Source: Candidatus Latescibacterota bacterium
GTDB taxonomy: Bacteria > Latescibacterota > UBA2968
DNA length: 17,628 nucleotides
Reading direction: 5' to 3'
Assembly (NCBI GenBank): GCA_018650745.1
Contig: JABIFK010000762.1
Coordinates: 1-17,628 of the forward strand
Positions 1 to 7,760 of the stretch are shown here, piece after piece (positions within the stretch are counted from its first letter, which is position 1; the number at the start of each line of letters is the position of its first letter). The notes under the pieces are model-generated. The model ran no database searches. It saw only the letters and a program-made list of their open reading frames with translations, and had not been told where the DNA came from. The position numbers were made by a program, and so were the translations under genes.

Positions 1-1279
1 CCTCCACCAAAAACACTTCCGTCTCTTCAATATTATTCGACGAGCAATCCAACAGCTTCCCTGGCAATCCCCCACCTTCTAAGACACCTTTGCGCCGTAC
101 CAATTCCCGTGCTTTGCGCGCAGCTTCACGGGCACGTGCTGCATCAACCGCTTTTTGCAAAACCTTTTTAATAACAGCAGGGTTTTCCTCAAAATATTCA
201 CTTAACTTTTCACCCACCAAAGATTCCACCACACCGCGCACTTCACTGTTGCCCAATTTGGTCTTGGTTTGTCCTTCAAACTGTGGTTCGGGCACTTTGG
301 TACTGATAATGGCAGTCAACCCTTCACGTGTATCTTCACCCGATAACGTAAATTTGTCACTTTTAAACAAATTGTTCTTAGCACCAAACACATTCAATGT
401 ACGAGTCAGCGCAGTTCGAAATCCAGTTTCGTGCGTGCCCCCCTCAATGGTATGAATATTATTCACATAGCTTTGAATGTTTTGTTGGTAAGAGTCATTG
501 TATTCAAACGCAACTTCGGCAATAATGCCATCTCGTGATCCCTCGAAATGCACAGGATCATGTACGGATGCGCGCCCCTCATCTAAATAAGACACAAATG
601 CTTTAAGCCCACCTTCGTAATGAAAAGTTTCTTCACTATTGTCACGGGCATCTTTCATAACAATTGTCAATCCGCGATTGAGAAAAGCCAACTCGCGTAA
701 CCGGTGAGACACGATTTCTTGTTTAAATTCTACCGTTTCAAAAATGCTATCATCCGGCAAAAACGTAACTTTTGTTCCTGTTTTGTCCGTTGATCCAAGC
801 GTTTCCAGTTCTGTTGCAGGAATCCCAATTTCATATCTTTGGGTATATATTTGACCCTTCGTATTTACTTCGACAACACACCAAGCAGACAATCCATTGA
901 CCACAGACACACCCACACCATGCAACCCTCCCGATACCGCATAGTTTTCCTTGTCGAATTTTCCACCTGCATGAAGAACCGTCATCACCACTTCCAATGC
1001 GGACCGCTTTTCGGTGGGATGTTCGTCAACGGGAATACCACGACCATTGTCACTAACCGTCACCGTGCCATCGGTATTCAAACAAATTTCGATCCGATCA
1101 CAATGCCCACCCATTGCTTCATCCACACTGTTATCAACAAGTTCCCAAATCAGGTGATGGAGGCCATTAACGCCAATATCACCAATGTACATCGCCGGGC
1201 GTTTGCGCACAGCTTCTAACCCCTTGAGCACTTGAATATTATCTGCGGTATACTGCCCGTTGCCATTGGTTTCTGCCAT
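1..1279 (-). CDS. gyrB: DNA gyrase subunit B, N-terminal part (runs off left edge)
   Basis: Encodes the ATPase and start of the TOPRIM part of DNA gyrase, which introduces negative supercoils as GyrA2B2. About 426 codons are present; the 3' end lies beyond position 1. In the translation I see the GHKL ATPase motifs: ELVDNSVDEA at residues 46-55 (catalytic Glu46, Mg-binding Asn50), DNGRGIPV at 77-84, and the ATP-lid segment GGLHGVGVSVVNGLS at 117-131. The transducer domain follows, and the fragment ends in ETEVFLVEG, where the TOPRIM domain begins. The ATG at 1277-1279 is preceded by a strong ribosome site, AGAGGAG (1286-1292), 6 nt upstream. It is the last gene seen of the leftward dnaN-recF-dciA-gyrB operon, 52 bp after dciA. 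GyrB rather than ParE is favoured by this location next to recF and the origin. Identification is firm. Confidence 0.96.
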   Translation of the reverse strand, partial: MAETNGNGQYTADNIQVLKGLEAVRKRPAMYIGDIGVNGLHHLIWELVDNSVDEAMGGHCDRIEICLNTDGTVTVSDNGRGIPVDEHPTEKRSALEVVMTVLHAGGKFDKENYAVSGGLHGVGVSVVNGLSAWCVVEVNTKGQIYTQRYEIGIPATELETLGSTDKTGTKVTFLPDDSIFETVEFKQEIVSHRLRELAFLNRGLTIVMKDARDNSEETFHYEGGLKAFVSYLDEGRASVHDPVHFEGSRDGIIAEVAFEYNDSYQQNIQSYVNNIHTIEGGTHETGFRTALTRTLNVFGAKNNLFKSDKFTLSGEDTREGLTAIISTKVPEPQFEGQTKTKLGNSEVRGVVESLVGEKLSEYFEENPAVIKKVLQKAVDAARAREAARKARELVRRKGVLEGGGLPGKLLDCSSNNIEETEVFLVE

Positions 1280-1331
1280 ATATGACTCCTCTAATAAATC
1301 TTCACGATTCACCCCCAAAGAGGTGCAGGGC

Positions 1332-1703
1332 CTACTTTGTAAAACGAATCAATCTTACCACTTCTCTACCCAATGCATCATTCAACTGTTTGCGATAATT
1401 GTCGCGTTCAAACATCAAGTGATATCGCCATGTTGCATTTTGTACGGATACCAAGAGCTCACCATGTTTAATTCGATATGCTTCTGTTATCTCCGCAACC
1501 TGCTCCCCAACTATCTCTGGCCATATGGAGCGTGCTCTTTGTTCTTGAAATTTAGTCGCCAATCCCAGTTTTTCTATCGACCCCTGGATTGCATCTCCAA
1601 TAGAAACCGTGCGTTGTGTCGAATTCTGAGCATGCCTATGACGATACACGCCACTCTTTCGGCGATCGGTTTCCGCATCCGCCTCGTCTAATTTTGGGAG
1701 CAT
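1332..1703 (-). CDS. dciA: DUF721 protein, DciA-type replicative helicase loader
   Basis: Small protein of 123 residues matching the DUF721 pattern: a basic N-terminal tail, then WPEIVGEQVAEIT, a hydrophobic strand GELLVSVQNATWRYHL, and a C-terminal LNDALGREVVRLIRF. Members of this family (DciA) help load the replicative helicase DnaB in the many bacteria that lack DnaC or DnaI; that role is inferred from the family. Start choice: a GTG at 1704-1706 and an ATG at 1701-1703 are adjacent. The ribosome site GGAG (1709-1712) is only 2 nt from the GTG but 5 nt from the ATG, so I take the ATG. The ATG overlaps the recF stop codon by one base, implying translational coupling. A DUF721 gene beside recF and gyrB also occurs in other lineages, such as actinobacteria. 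Confidence 0.8.
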   Translation of the reverse strand: MLPKLDEADAETDRRKSGVYRHRHAQNSTQRTVSIGDAIQGSIEKLGLATKFQEQRARSIWPEIVGEQVAEITEAYRIKHGELLVSVQNATWRYHLMFERDNYRKQLNDALGREVVRLIRFTK

Positions 1704-2788
1704 CACAACTCCAAAACATGGAATCCCTGCGCCTTAAAATCCAAATCGGGATCACGCGCAGAAGTTAATATGATTTGACCAAAGGCCGGGATCATGTTCA
1801 GCAAAGCTTCTGATCGCTTGGGATCAAGTTCGCTAAAAATATCATCCATCAACAACACGGGTCGCCACCCCGTTTTCTTTTCCAAAAACGTTGCTTCCGC
1901 CAACTTCCAAGACAACAAAACACTCTTGAGTTGACCTTTTGATGCAAATTGATGTGCTGCTTTATTGTCTAAAGTGAAAACAAGATTATCTCGATGCGGC
2001 CCCGTAAGTGTATACCTGAGCTCAACTTCTTGAGGCAGTTTTTCTGCCAAAGCCCTTTCCAAAATAGATTGCCCCTCATCGATATCATCTAAGGTGACCG
2101 GGCTTCTGTAAAGTGCTTTTAATTTTTCAGATGTGGGAGCAATCTCTTGATAATACGTATTGAGAAGCAACTCAATATCTTCCAACGCACGCAACCGATG
2201 CGCAACAATACGCCCGCCCAACTCAGCCAGCTGCGTATTCCAAGGAAACATTTGCTCCGGCTGAGACAACAAAGCGCGTCCACGATCTTTTAACAAACGA
2301 TTACGTTGCGCCAAGGCACGCATATACAATTCTAAATCGGACAAATAGGAAGCACTGGACTGTGAAACAAGGATATCTAAAATGCGTCTGCGTTGCGCAG
2401 GTTCCCGCAACACCAGATCAACGTCTTCGGGGGAGAAAAGGACGGCGTTAAATTCGCCAATAAGATCTGACAAACGAGGGAGTGATGCATGATTTACAAA
2501 AGCTTGTTTTTTGCCTACACGCGGATCATAGGCAATTCGAATTGGAAATGCATGATCTTCACGCATAATTTCCGCTTCAAGTGCAAAATAATCGGCACCC
2601 CAATGGAGCACATCGCGATCTTTAGCCCCACGACCCGATTTGGACAGAACCAAAAAGTAGAGTGCTTCTAGTAGATTCGACTTGCCACGGGCATTGTCGG
2701 CCCAAATGGCCGTTTTTTCTCGGTCAAACGAGAATTCTGCCTGCTCAAAGTTGCGAAAATTCGTCAACTTCAGTGACGAAACGTACAA
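1703..2788 (-). CDS. recF: DNA repair ATPase RecF, divergent motifs
   Basis: SMC/ABC-type ATPase of the RecFOR pathway, which loads RecA at single-strand gaps. It has 361 residues, a normal RecF length. The N-terminal LKLTNFRNF matches the family. Walker A is unusual: ADNARGKS (residues 30-37), with alanines where two of the GxxGxGKT glycines should be, although the Gly-Lys-Ser end is intact. Further along are GPHRDN (263-268), a signature segment ASKGQLKS (282-289, where SQGQQRT-like is usual) and Walker B VLLMDDIFSELD (311-322). The only plausible start is TTG at 2786-2788, with an AGGTG ribosome site 5 nt upstream; the in-frame codons before it run back to the dnaN stop. It lies 12 bp after dnaN and overlaps dciA by one base. 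Identity is secure from the context plus GPHRDN and Walker B; how active the altered ATP site is remains open. Confidence 0.92.
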   Translation of the reverse strand: MYVSSLKLTNFRNFEQAEFSFDREKTAIWADNARGKSNLLEALYFLVLSKSGRGAKDRDVLHWGADYFALEAEIMREDHAFPIRIAYDPRVGKKQAFVNHASLPRLSDLIGEFNAVLFSPEDVDLVLREPAQRRRILDILVSQSSASYLSDLELYMRALAQRNRLLKDRGRALLSQPEQMFPWNTQLAELGGRIVAHRLRALEDIELLLNTYYQEIAPTSEKLKALYRSPVTLDDIDEGQSILERALAEKLPQEVELRYTLTGPHRDNLVFTLDNKAAHQFASKGQLKSVLLSWKLAEATFLEKKTGWRPVLLMDDIFSELDPKRSEALLNMIPAFGQIILTSARDPDLDFKAQGFHVLEL

Positions 2789-2800
2789 CGGAACACCTGC

Positions 2801-3964
2801 TTAATCGTTGAGGCGAAGGGGCATGAGCAAACAAACATAATCTTCTCCGTCTATTTGCTCACCTGGGCGAATGATGCCAGCAGAAACGGCACTGTCCAAC
2901 TCGAACAACACATCATCTGATTCAATGCGCCGGAGCACATCTTGCAAATAACCAGAATTATAACCAATCATCATTTCATCGGCATCATAATCGACATTGA
3001 GGCTTTCGTGTGCTTCTCCACCAATCTCTTGGCTGGTTGCCGACAAGCCCAATTGATTTTTTTTGACATCCAAACGCAATTGGTGAGTTTGTGCACTGGC
3101 CAAAATAGATACCCGACGCACAGCAGGTAAGAGCAAACTATTGGAAACACGTAAGCGTTTGCCATTGTTTTGGGGAATAACCTGTTCGTAATCGACAAAA
3201 GGACCTTCTATGAGCCGCGAGAAAATGTGAATATCCCCCCCAGAATCGCGCAAAACAAACATCACGTGGCTTTGGCCAAATCGGGCATGGCTTAGCTCTG
3301 CACCACTTGACATCAATTTAACAAGATGATTTAGTGCCCTGGGCGGCACAATTGCATCCGTTGCCCCATCGGGCAAACCTTTTTGTGCACGAGAATATTT
3401 GACCAATCGGTGTCCATCTGTAGCCACCATAGTCATACGCCCCTCTCCCACTTGCCAGAGCACACCATTCAAAACAGGGCGCGTTTCATCACGCGAAACC
3501 GCAAACACTGTTTTGGACACCATATCATTTATGACATCACTGTTCGGCGCATCCTCATTGTCTTCCGAAAATTGAATCTCGGGCCCATCAATTTCTTTTG
3601 GCAATTCAGGAAAATCTTCGGCAGGCACCGTCATAAGCGCATAAGTACCTTCGGCACCACTTTGACGCTGAATGGTTACACGACCTTCTTCTGCAGTTAA
3701 TGCAAGGGGTTCTTCGGGCAATTCGCGGATAATTTCTGAAAATTTCCGCGCTGGAACGGTTGTCGCCCCAGGCTCTTCAATAGATGCAGACAAACTGCAG
3801 GTAATCGAAATGTCCAGATCTGTGGCACTCATTCGCACAGCGTGACCATCTCGTGCGTCAATTAAGATATTTGACAAGACGGGCAGTGCGGTCTTAGATG
3901 GAACTATATCGAGCACTGCCAAGATCCCTTTGAGCAGTTCCTCGCGTTCAATAGCAACTTTCAT
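2801..3964 (-). CDS. dnaN: DNA polymerase III beta sliding clamp
   Basis: Ring-shaped processivity clamp that tethers DNA polymerase III to DNA. It has 387 residues, slightly longer than the roughly 366-380 typical, consistent with three clamp domains. It begins MKVAIEREELLKGILAVLDIVPSK and has the usual domain-1 features LPVLSNILIDA and SATDLDISI. It ends YVCLLMPLRLND, matching the conserved C-terminal MP(M/L)RL segment. A short acidic insert EDNEDAPNSD lies near residues 134-143. The ATG at 3962-3964 has only a G-run (3975-3980) about 10 nt upstream as a possible weak ribosome site. It is the first gene of the leftward operon with recF (12 bp gap), dciA and gyrB, and lies across the origin from dnaA. 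A promoter is proposed at 4084-4112. Confidence 0.96.
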   Translation of the reverse strand: MKVAIEREELLKGILAVLDIVPSKTALPVLSNILIDARDGHAVRMSATDLDISITCSLSASIEEPGATTVPARKFSEIIRELPEEPLALTAEEGRVTIQRQSGAEGTYALMTVPAEDFPELPKEIDGPEIQFSEDNEDAPNSDVINDMVSKTVFAVSRDETRPVLNGVLWQVGEGRMTMVATDGHRLVKYSRAQKGLPDGATDAIVPPRALNHLVKLMSSGAELSHARFGQSHVMFVLRDSGGDIHIFSRLIEGPFVDYEQVIPQNNGKRLRVSNSLLLPAVRRVSILASAQTHQLRLDVKKNQLGLSATSQEIGGEAHESLNVDYDADEMMIGYNSGYLQDVLRRIESDDVLFELDSAVSAGIIRPGEQIDGEDYVCLLMPLRLND

Positions 3965-4083
3965 TGTCTACAAGCCCCCCGTTTAAATGGATCAATGCCA
4001 AAACGAGCCATAAAACCAATAAAACAGCACTCAATTTTAACATTGAATAACCTACTCATTATTAATAATGCCACAGACGGTCT

Positions 4084-4112
4084 AATTTACTTAATTTTTG
4101 CCCTTTTGTCAA
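4084..4112 (-). promoter_or_regulatory. Candidate promoter of the dnaN-recF-dciA-gyrB operon
   Basis: On the minus strand a perfect -35 TTGACA (4107-4112) is followed after exactly 17 bp by TAAATT (4084-4089), a 4 of 6 match to the -10 consensus. This predicts a leader of roughly 110 nt before dnaN. The leader contains the perfect 14-bp palindrome CATTATTAATAATG (4057-4070). Confidence 0.55.
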
Positions 4113-4199
4113 TCTATCAGCCACATCTCATGTGCGAATTTAAGTTATTTAAATACAGTCACTTAGGCTCAGCCCCAAATTACACATAATATCTTTAAG

Positions 4200-4760
4200 T
4201 TTCCCTACCCCAAATGATCCTCCAAAACACCTATCAAACTTGAATTTGTCCACCTTACAATTTGCCTCCCAAAACCCATCACGATGGCTCATTCTAGACC
4301 CATTTCGGAACAATTCTCTTCAAGTATAGACAATTCATCCAACCGAATTCTCTTTAAAAAGTCAGCCAGATACCCGCCCTTAGTTACCAAGCTGAAACCA
4401 ATGGATGCATTTCCCTAATCTGAAAACAGTTTTTTGCTGCAAATCCCTTTCAACACCCCTTTGAATATCGGACTGTTCTCTTCAGTTTTACAACTGATTG
4501 TTTTTTAAACACCGGTCTATCTCTTTTTTCCTTCTTCACCCACCCCGGCCTTTCAAGGGTCTATGTGATACTTTAACCCTTTGTGTCCATCTTCTCTTTA
4601 GAGTATTCGACTCTCACAATGATCCCTGCTCACCCTTCCCTTCTCTCAAGCTAATAATTGTCCCATCTATGGTCTTGCACACAACACCCATTTCAATATT
4701 GGCACAATCCCTCCCTACCCATAACTAAAAATCCACACTCAAAATCAATTTCACATCATC
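4200..4760. other. Gene-free pyrimidine-rich tract between the dnaN promoter and the DnaA boxes
   Basis: No convincing gene on either strand: the open frames are short and lack ribosome sites. The plus strand is strongly C over G; in two sampled 60-base lines (4501-4560 and 4621-4680) I count about 20 C to 7 G and 22 C to 7 G. The bias reverses within the DnaA-box cluster (about 12 C to 19 G in 4861-4920). This is the sign expected where the strands switch leading/lagging roles. The tract may be the left flank of the origin. Confidence 0.5.
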
Positions 4761-4783
4761 TGTTCACGCCACAAATCACCCCA

Positions 4784-5130
4784 TGTGGATAACAATTTTG
4801 GGCACAACAAATCACACATCCACAAATTATTGTAAAATATAAAATTACATATAGTGTGCACACACTGTGCACGGTGTGCATGGTTGTGGAAAACATTGTG
4901 GGCACACTGTGGATTCGCAATGTGGAAAACTCATCCACATATCTCGCAGTGGATAACCACAGAGTTTTTCACATGTAATCCACACATAATCCACAATGCC
5001 AAATTGGCAGTCGCCGACATAACCTACTTATCTTGAATAAACCTATAGGTTGGCTTTATACTTATCCACATACTTCACAGAGTTATTATTATTATCATGA
5101 ACATGAATTAGAATTCAATTTTATTTAGAA
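4784..5130. other. oriC: Origin of replication (oriC): DnaA-box cluster plus AT-rich unwinding region
   Basis: Two perfect DnaA boxes TTATCCACA lie at 4784-4792 (minus) and 5062-5070 (plus). Between them are variants: TTTTCCACA at 4885-4893 and 4921-4929 (minus), TCATCCACA at 4931-4939 (plus), TTATCCACT at 4948-4956 (minus), TTTTTCACA at 4965-4973 (plus), and a tandem pair of TAATCCACA at 4976-4984 and 4987-4995 (plus) with an 11-bp repeat, about one helical turn. Weaker matches are at 4816-4824 and 4908-4916. AT-rich stretches are at 4826-4853 and 5083-5130. The position between dnaA and dnaN, the strand-bias switch and divergent replication genes all agree. The exact limits are my estimate. 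Confidence 0.88.
5062..5095 (+). promoter_or_regulatory. Candidate basal unwinding element: DnaA box plus DnaA-trio tract
   Basis: A perfect DnaA box (5062-5070) is followed after a 12-bp spacer by (TTA)4 at 5083-5094. The complementary strand reads 3'-AAT four times, which fits the DnaA-trio consensus 3'-(G/A)A(T/A)-5' described for the Bacillus subtilis origin. The orientation relative to the box is also the one described there. An AT-rich stretch follows to about 5130. Confidence 0.55.
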
Positions 5131-5183
5131 TCACAGTACAAGATGTGAAGAACTCATCCTTTTCTTTGTATAACCACAGAACA

Positions 5184-5221
5184 AATAAAAAAAGCCAAGC
5201 TCTTTACAAGAGCTTGGCTTT
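5184..5221 (-). terminator. Intrinsic terminator of dnaA
   Basis: Perfect 14-bp stem: AAAGCCAAGCTCTT at 5191-5204 pairs with 5208-5221 around a 3-nt loop. On the minus strand it is followed by a U-run (seven T, then ATTTG). It starts 23 bp beyond the dnaA stop and separates dnaA transcription from the origin. Confidence 0.9.
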
Positions 5222-5244
5222 ACTATTTTTCGACATCTCAGATC

Positions 5245-6675
5245 TTATCCGATAATTTGATTTTGTAACTGATTTACAAGATCTTCAAACTCAGGATCTT
5301 TTGATAACTTTTTTTCGACACTTCTACAAGCATGGATAACTGTTGTATGGTCTCTGTTTCCAAACTGAACACCAATGGCTTTGAGCGGCGCACCTGTCAA
5401 TGACTTGCTCAAATACATACTGACGTGTCTGGCCGTTGCAACATCTTGCTTCCGTGTTGCTCCTACTAACTTTTCTGTGGAAATTTGGAAGAAATCAGAC
5501 GCCGCTTTTAAAATTCCTTCGATGCTGACTGTTGTTACGCGTTTTTTGGGTGTTCTCAGGAGGGTTTCTCGGGCGGTTTCAATATTGAGCTCATTGCCCC
5601 GTAGTTGGGCATAGGCGACCAATCTTTTTAAAGCCCCCTCAAGTTCTCGAATATTGGTATCAACGTGCTCAGCCAAGTATTGGACCACCTCTTCAGGCAA
5701 ATTGACATCCAACTCTTCAGCTTTTTGCAAAATAATGGCAACACGTGTATTTAGATCTGGTGCACTGATGTCTGCAACCACGCCCCACTGAAAACGGGAG
5801 ATCAATCGGTCTTCAAACCCTTTTAAATCTCCTGGGGGACGATCTGAACTCATGATAATCTGTTTGTCATTTTGGTGCAAAGCGTTAAATGTATGTATAA
5901 ACTCTCGTTGACACCCCTCTGTTTTTACATAAAACTGGATGTCATCTACTAACAGCACGTCCGCTTGTCGATAGATCTTATAGAACTCTGATGTATCTTT
6001 TTTATTAACACCCTCGATATAATCCGAGAAGAATTTTTCGGCTGTCACATAGACTACATTTTTTGCAGAACCTGTTTGAATGCAGTGATCTCCAATGGCT
6101 TGCAGCAAATGTGTCTTGCCCAAGCCAACACCCCCATAAAGAACCAATGGATTAAAAGCCGTTTGGCCTGGCGATTCTGCAACTGCTTTGGCCACCGAAA
6201 ATGAGAATTCATTACTTTCGCCAACTACAAAATTATCAAAACGATAGCGTGGATTTAATGGGAAGACAGGTCTGTTTTTGGATGTCTTTGGCGTCTGATC
6301 ACGTTGTGCGATTTGCTCAGGCTGATGCGTTGGTTCAGGTACATCACTTTTGTCGAAGTGAATGGGCACCTGCTCAATTTGTGGGATATCTTCTTCAGAG
6401 GGTTTGGCTTCTTGACTTGCGACAGTAAATGCTAACTTGGGTTGCCAAGCCAGCTCTTCCTGAATGGTCGAGAGAATGAGCCAGGCATAATGCTCCTCAA
6501 GCCAGTCTGCAAAGAAAGAATTTGGCACCTCAATTAGCGCTTCTTCTGCTGTTAAGCTGCGTGCAGATATAGGCGCAAACCAAGTTGCGAAACTCTGAGG
6601 CTGAATTTTGCCCTGAATAGATAGGAGACACTGACTCCAATGGCCAGTGTTAGTATTTGTCATAGACCCATCCAT
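5245..6675 (-). CDS. dnaA: Chromosomal replication initiator DnaA
   Basis: AAA+ initiator that binds DnaA boxes and opens the origin. It has 476 residues and a complete domain set: domain I (about 1-85, with FATWFAPISARSL and FFADWLEEHY), a variable acidic/Gln-rich linker (about 86-135), and the AAA+ domain with Walker A GGVGLGKT (181-188), Walker B VLLVDDIQF (240-248), SSDRPP (276-281) and the arginine-finger segment RLISRF (290-295). Domain IV (about 380-476) carries the signature DHTTVIHA (442-449) that reads the DnaA box. Two starts are possible: ATG at 6673-6675, or the ATG four codons later (6661-6663), which has a weak GGATGG-like site before it; neither has a strong ribosome site. The gene is transcribed toward oriC and ends in a strong terminator. 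It is divergent from rpmH. Confidence 0.97.
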   Translation of the reverse strand: MDGSMTNTNTGHWSQCLLSIQGKIQPQSFATWFAPISARSLTAEEALIEVPNSFFADWLEEHYAWLILSTIQEELAWQPKLAFTVASQEAKPSEEDIPQIEQVPIHFDKSDVPEPTHQPEQIAQRDQTPKTSKNRPVFPLNPRYRFDNFVVGESNEFSFSVAKAVAESPGQTAFNPLVLYGGVGLGKTHLLQAIGDHCIQTGSAKNVVYVTAEKFFSDYIEGVNKKDTSEFYKIYRQADVLLVDDIQFYVKTEGCQREFIHTFNALHQNDKQIIMSSDRPPGDLKGFEDRLISRFQWGVVADISAPDLNTRVAIILQKAEELDVNLPEEVVQYLAEHVDTNIRELEGALKRLVAYAQLRGNELNIETARETLLRTPKKRVTTVSIEGILKAASDFFQISTEKLVGATRKQDVATARHVSMYLSKSLTGAPLKAIGVQFGNRDHTTVIHACRSVEKKLSKDPEFEDLVNQLQNQIIG

Positions 6676-6720
6676 GCCAAAGACAGCGAGACCGCCTGTG
6701 GGGTTTTAGCATGTATGAAG

Positions 6721-6726
6721 ATTATA
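6721..6726 (-). promoter_or_regulatory. Possible dnaA promoter -10 box
   Basis: On the minus strand a perfect TATAAT lies 46 bp upstream of the first dnaA ATG. No good -35 sits at 16-18 bp; TTTACA occurs 21 bp away (6748-6753). No near-consensus DnaA box is visible here, so DnaA autoregulation is not evident from the sequence. Confidence 0.4.
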
Positions 6727-7104
6727 TAAAGTAAGGGGAGCTTTTTCTGTAAACCTGGGGAAAGCTATGCATCCAATTAGAGAGGGGGAAAACAATTCTG
6801 ATCCAGGGGGAATTAGGAACAGAAACGCTCTAATGCATAAAATGCAACAATATCCGGTCAAAAAGCAGAAAAAAGCATGTTCTCAAATGCGTTCTTTTGG
6901 GTGAATCTTATCGAACACAAATCAGATGTGAACAAGCTATAAAAACACCAGAATGAAGTCAAGGTCCTTTTGAATGTAACCATTTTTGATAAAGGTTTGA
7001 TAAATCTGGTGTTACAGAAAATAAACAACATAATGTATGAAAAAAAAATGCCTACTATATGTAGTGTACAATTTTTAAGTGTGTTGGCAGATGCATGAAA
7101 AATC
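6727..7104. other. Non-coding dnaA-rpmH divergent spacer
   Basis: I see no gene here. It is A+T-rich and holds a 9-bp inverted repeat, AACACCAGA (6944-6952) and TCTGGTGTT (7005-7013), with 52 nt between the arms. An A-run lies near 7040. A 129-residue minus-strand frame across this stretch lacks a recognisable family, has no ribosome site and crosses the rpmH promoter, so I do not call it. Confidence 0.5.
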
Positions 7105-7133
7105 TTGACAAAACAGGCCTGAATCTCTATATT
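7105..7133 (+). promoter_or_regulatory. Strong housekeeping promoter of rpmH-rnpA-yidC-mnmE
   Basis: TTGACA (7105-7110), a 17-bp spacer, and TATATT (7128-7133): a near-consensus sigma-70-type promoter. Transcription would start near 7140, giving a leader of about 60 nt before rpmH. Confidence 0.8.
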
Positions 7134-7199
7134 TTTCGAGCTATAAATCATGCAGACCATTGAAAATGTTACATTTAATCCAGACTTAAGGATTTTATT

Positions 7200-7334
7200 A
7201 TGAAACGCACATTTCAGCCTTCCAATCGGAAACGCAAAAACAAACATGGTTTCAGACTCCGCATGTCCACGTCTAGTGGTCGCCGGATTATTAATGAGCG
7301 TCGTAGAAAAGGCCGTAAGCGTTTGTCACACTAA
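7200..7334 (+). CDS. rpmH: 50S ribosomal protein L34
   Basis: A 44-residue, Arg/Lys-rich protein of the large ribosomal subunit. It begins MKRTFQPSNRKRKNKHGFR and ends with the family-typical run RRKGRKRLSH, so it is full length. The ATG at 7200 has a TAAGGA ribosome site (7187-7192) 7 nt upstream. It is the first gene after the strong promoter at 7105-7133 and lies 16 bp before rnpA, the near-universal bacterial pairing next to dnaA. Confidence 0.98.
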   Translation: MKRTFQPSNRKRKNKHGFRLRMSTSSGRRIINERRRKGRKRLSH

Positions 7335-7350
7335 CGGTGGTTAAATAACA

Positions 7351-7674
7351 ATGGGACGACCCAACCTCCGTCTTCGAAGCGAAATCGGCAATATTCGGCA
7401 ACTGGGTCAGATTTACCGTGGGCGTTGGGTTCATGTTCGGATGGGAAAATCTGAGCAGGATCAAACGCTCATTTCTGTTCGGAGGAAATTTGGCAATGCT
7501 GTTTTTCGGAACCGTATCCGCCGACAGATCCGCTCTATTTGCCAAGAGATTATCCCACAGGGTCATCCCAACCGTTTGTTAATCATCGCAGTGGGTGACC
7601 GTTCTCGTGGTGTTTCATTTGCAGACTTGCGTGCAGACCTTCACAACGCTTTTTCTGATCTCCAGCTCATTTGA
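7351..7674 (+). CDS. rnpA: Ribonuclease P protein component
   Basis: Protein subunit of RNase P, which assists the RNA subunit in removing 5' leaders from tRNA precursors. It has 107 residues, at the short end of the usual range. The diagnostic basic helix RNRIRRQIRSI is at residues 53-63, preceded by ISVRRKFGNAVF (the VSKKVGNAV-type strand). The rest is divergent, as is common in this fast-evolving family. The ATG at 7351 has only a distant GGTGG (7336-7340). It is co-transcribed with rpmH. The yidD gene that often overlaps its end is missing; 86 bp of non-coding DNA leads to yidC instead. Confidence 0.92.
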   Translation: MGRPNLRLRSEIGNIRQLGQIYRGRWVHVRMGKSEQDQTLISVRRKFGNAVFRNRIRRQIRSICQEIIPQGHPNRLLIIAVGDRSRGVSFADLRADLHNAFSDLQLI

Positions 7675-7760
7675 TTCCTGCCTTACTATCCCACACGATT
7701 CATCCTCTTTCGTTTTATCTCTTTTTTTAACACTCTATTATATAATCAGAAGGAAATATC

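Noticed and set aside
90..455. 121-residue plus-strand frame
   Set aside because: Antisense shadow of gyrB; no ribosome site or family resemblance.
839..1691. Plus-strand frames of 126 and 143 residues
   Set aside because: Opposite gyrB and dciA, which are clearly real; Cys/His-rich shadow composition.
3482..3500. GTTTC...GAAAC sequence resembling parS in dnaN
   Set aside because: The arms are spaced wrongly for the 16-bp palindrome; coding sequence explains it.
4854..4880. GTGTGCA repeats and GTGTGCACAC palindrome, considered as a separate repeat element
   Set aside because: Short and embedded in the DnaA-box cluster; not enough to call a separate element.
4498..5036. Short frames within the origin region
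   Set aside because: They overlap the pyrimidine tract and DnaA boxes, have no ribosome sites and show low-complexity residues.
6858..7247. 129-residue minus-strand frame
   Set aside because: Crosses the rpmH promoter and rpmH itself, is Phe-rich and unlike any known family.
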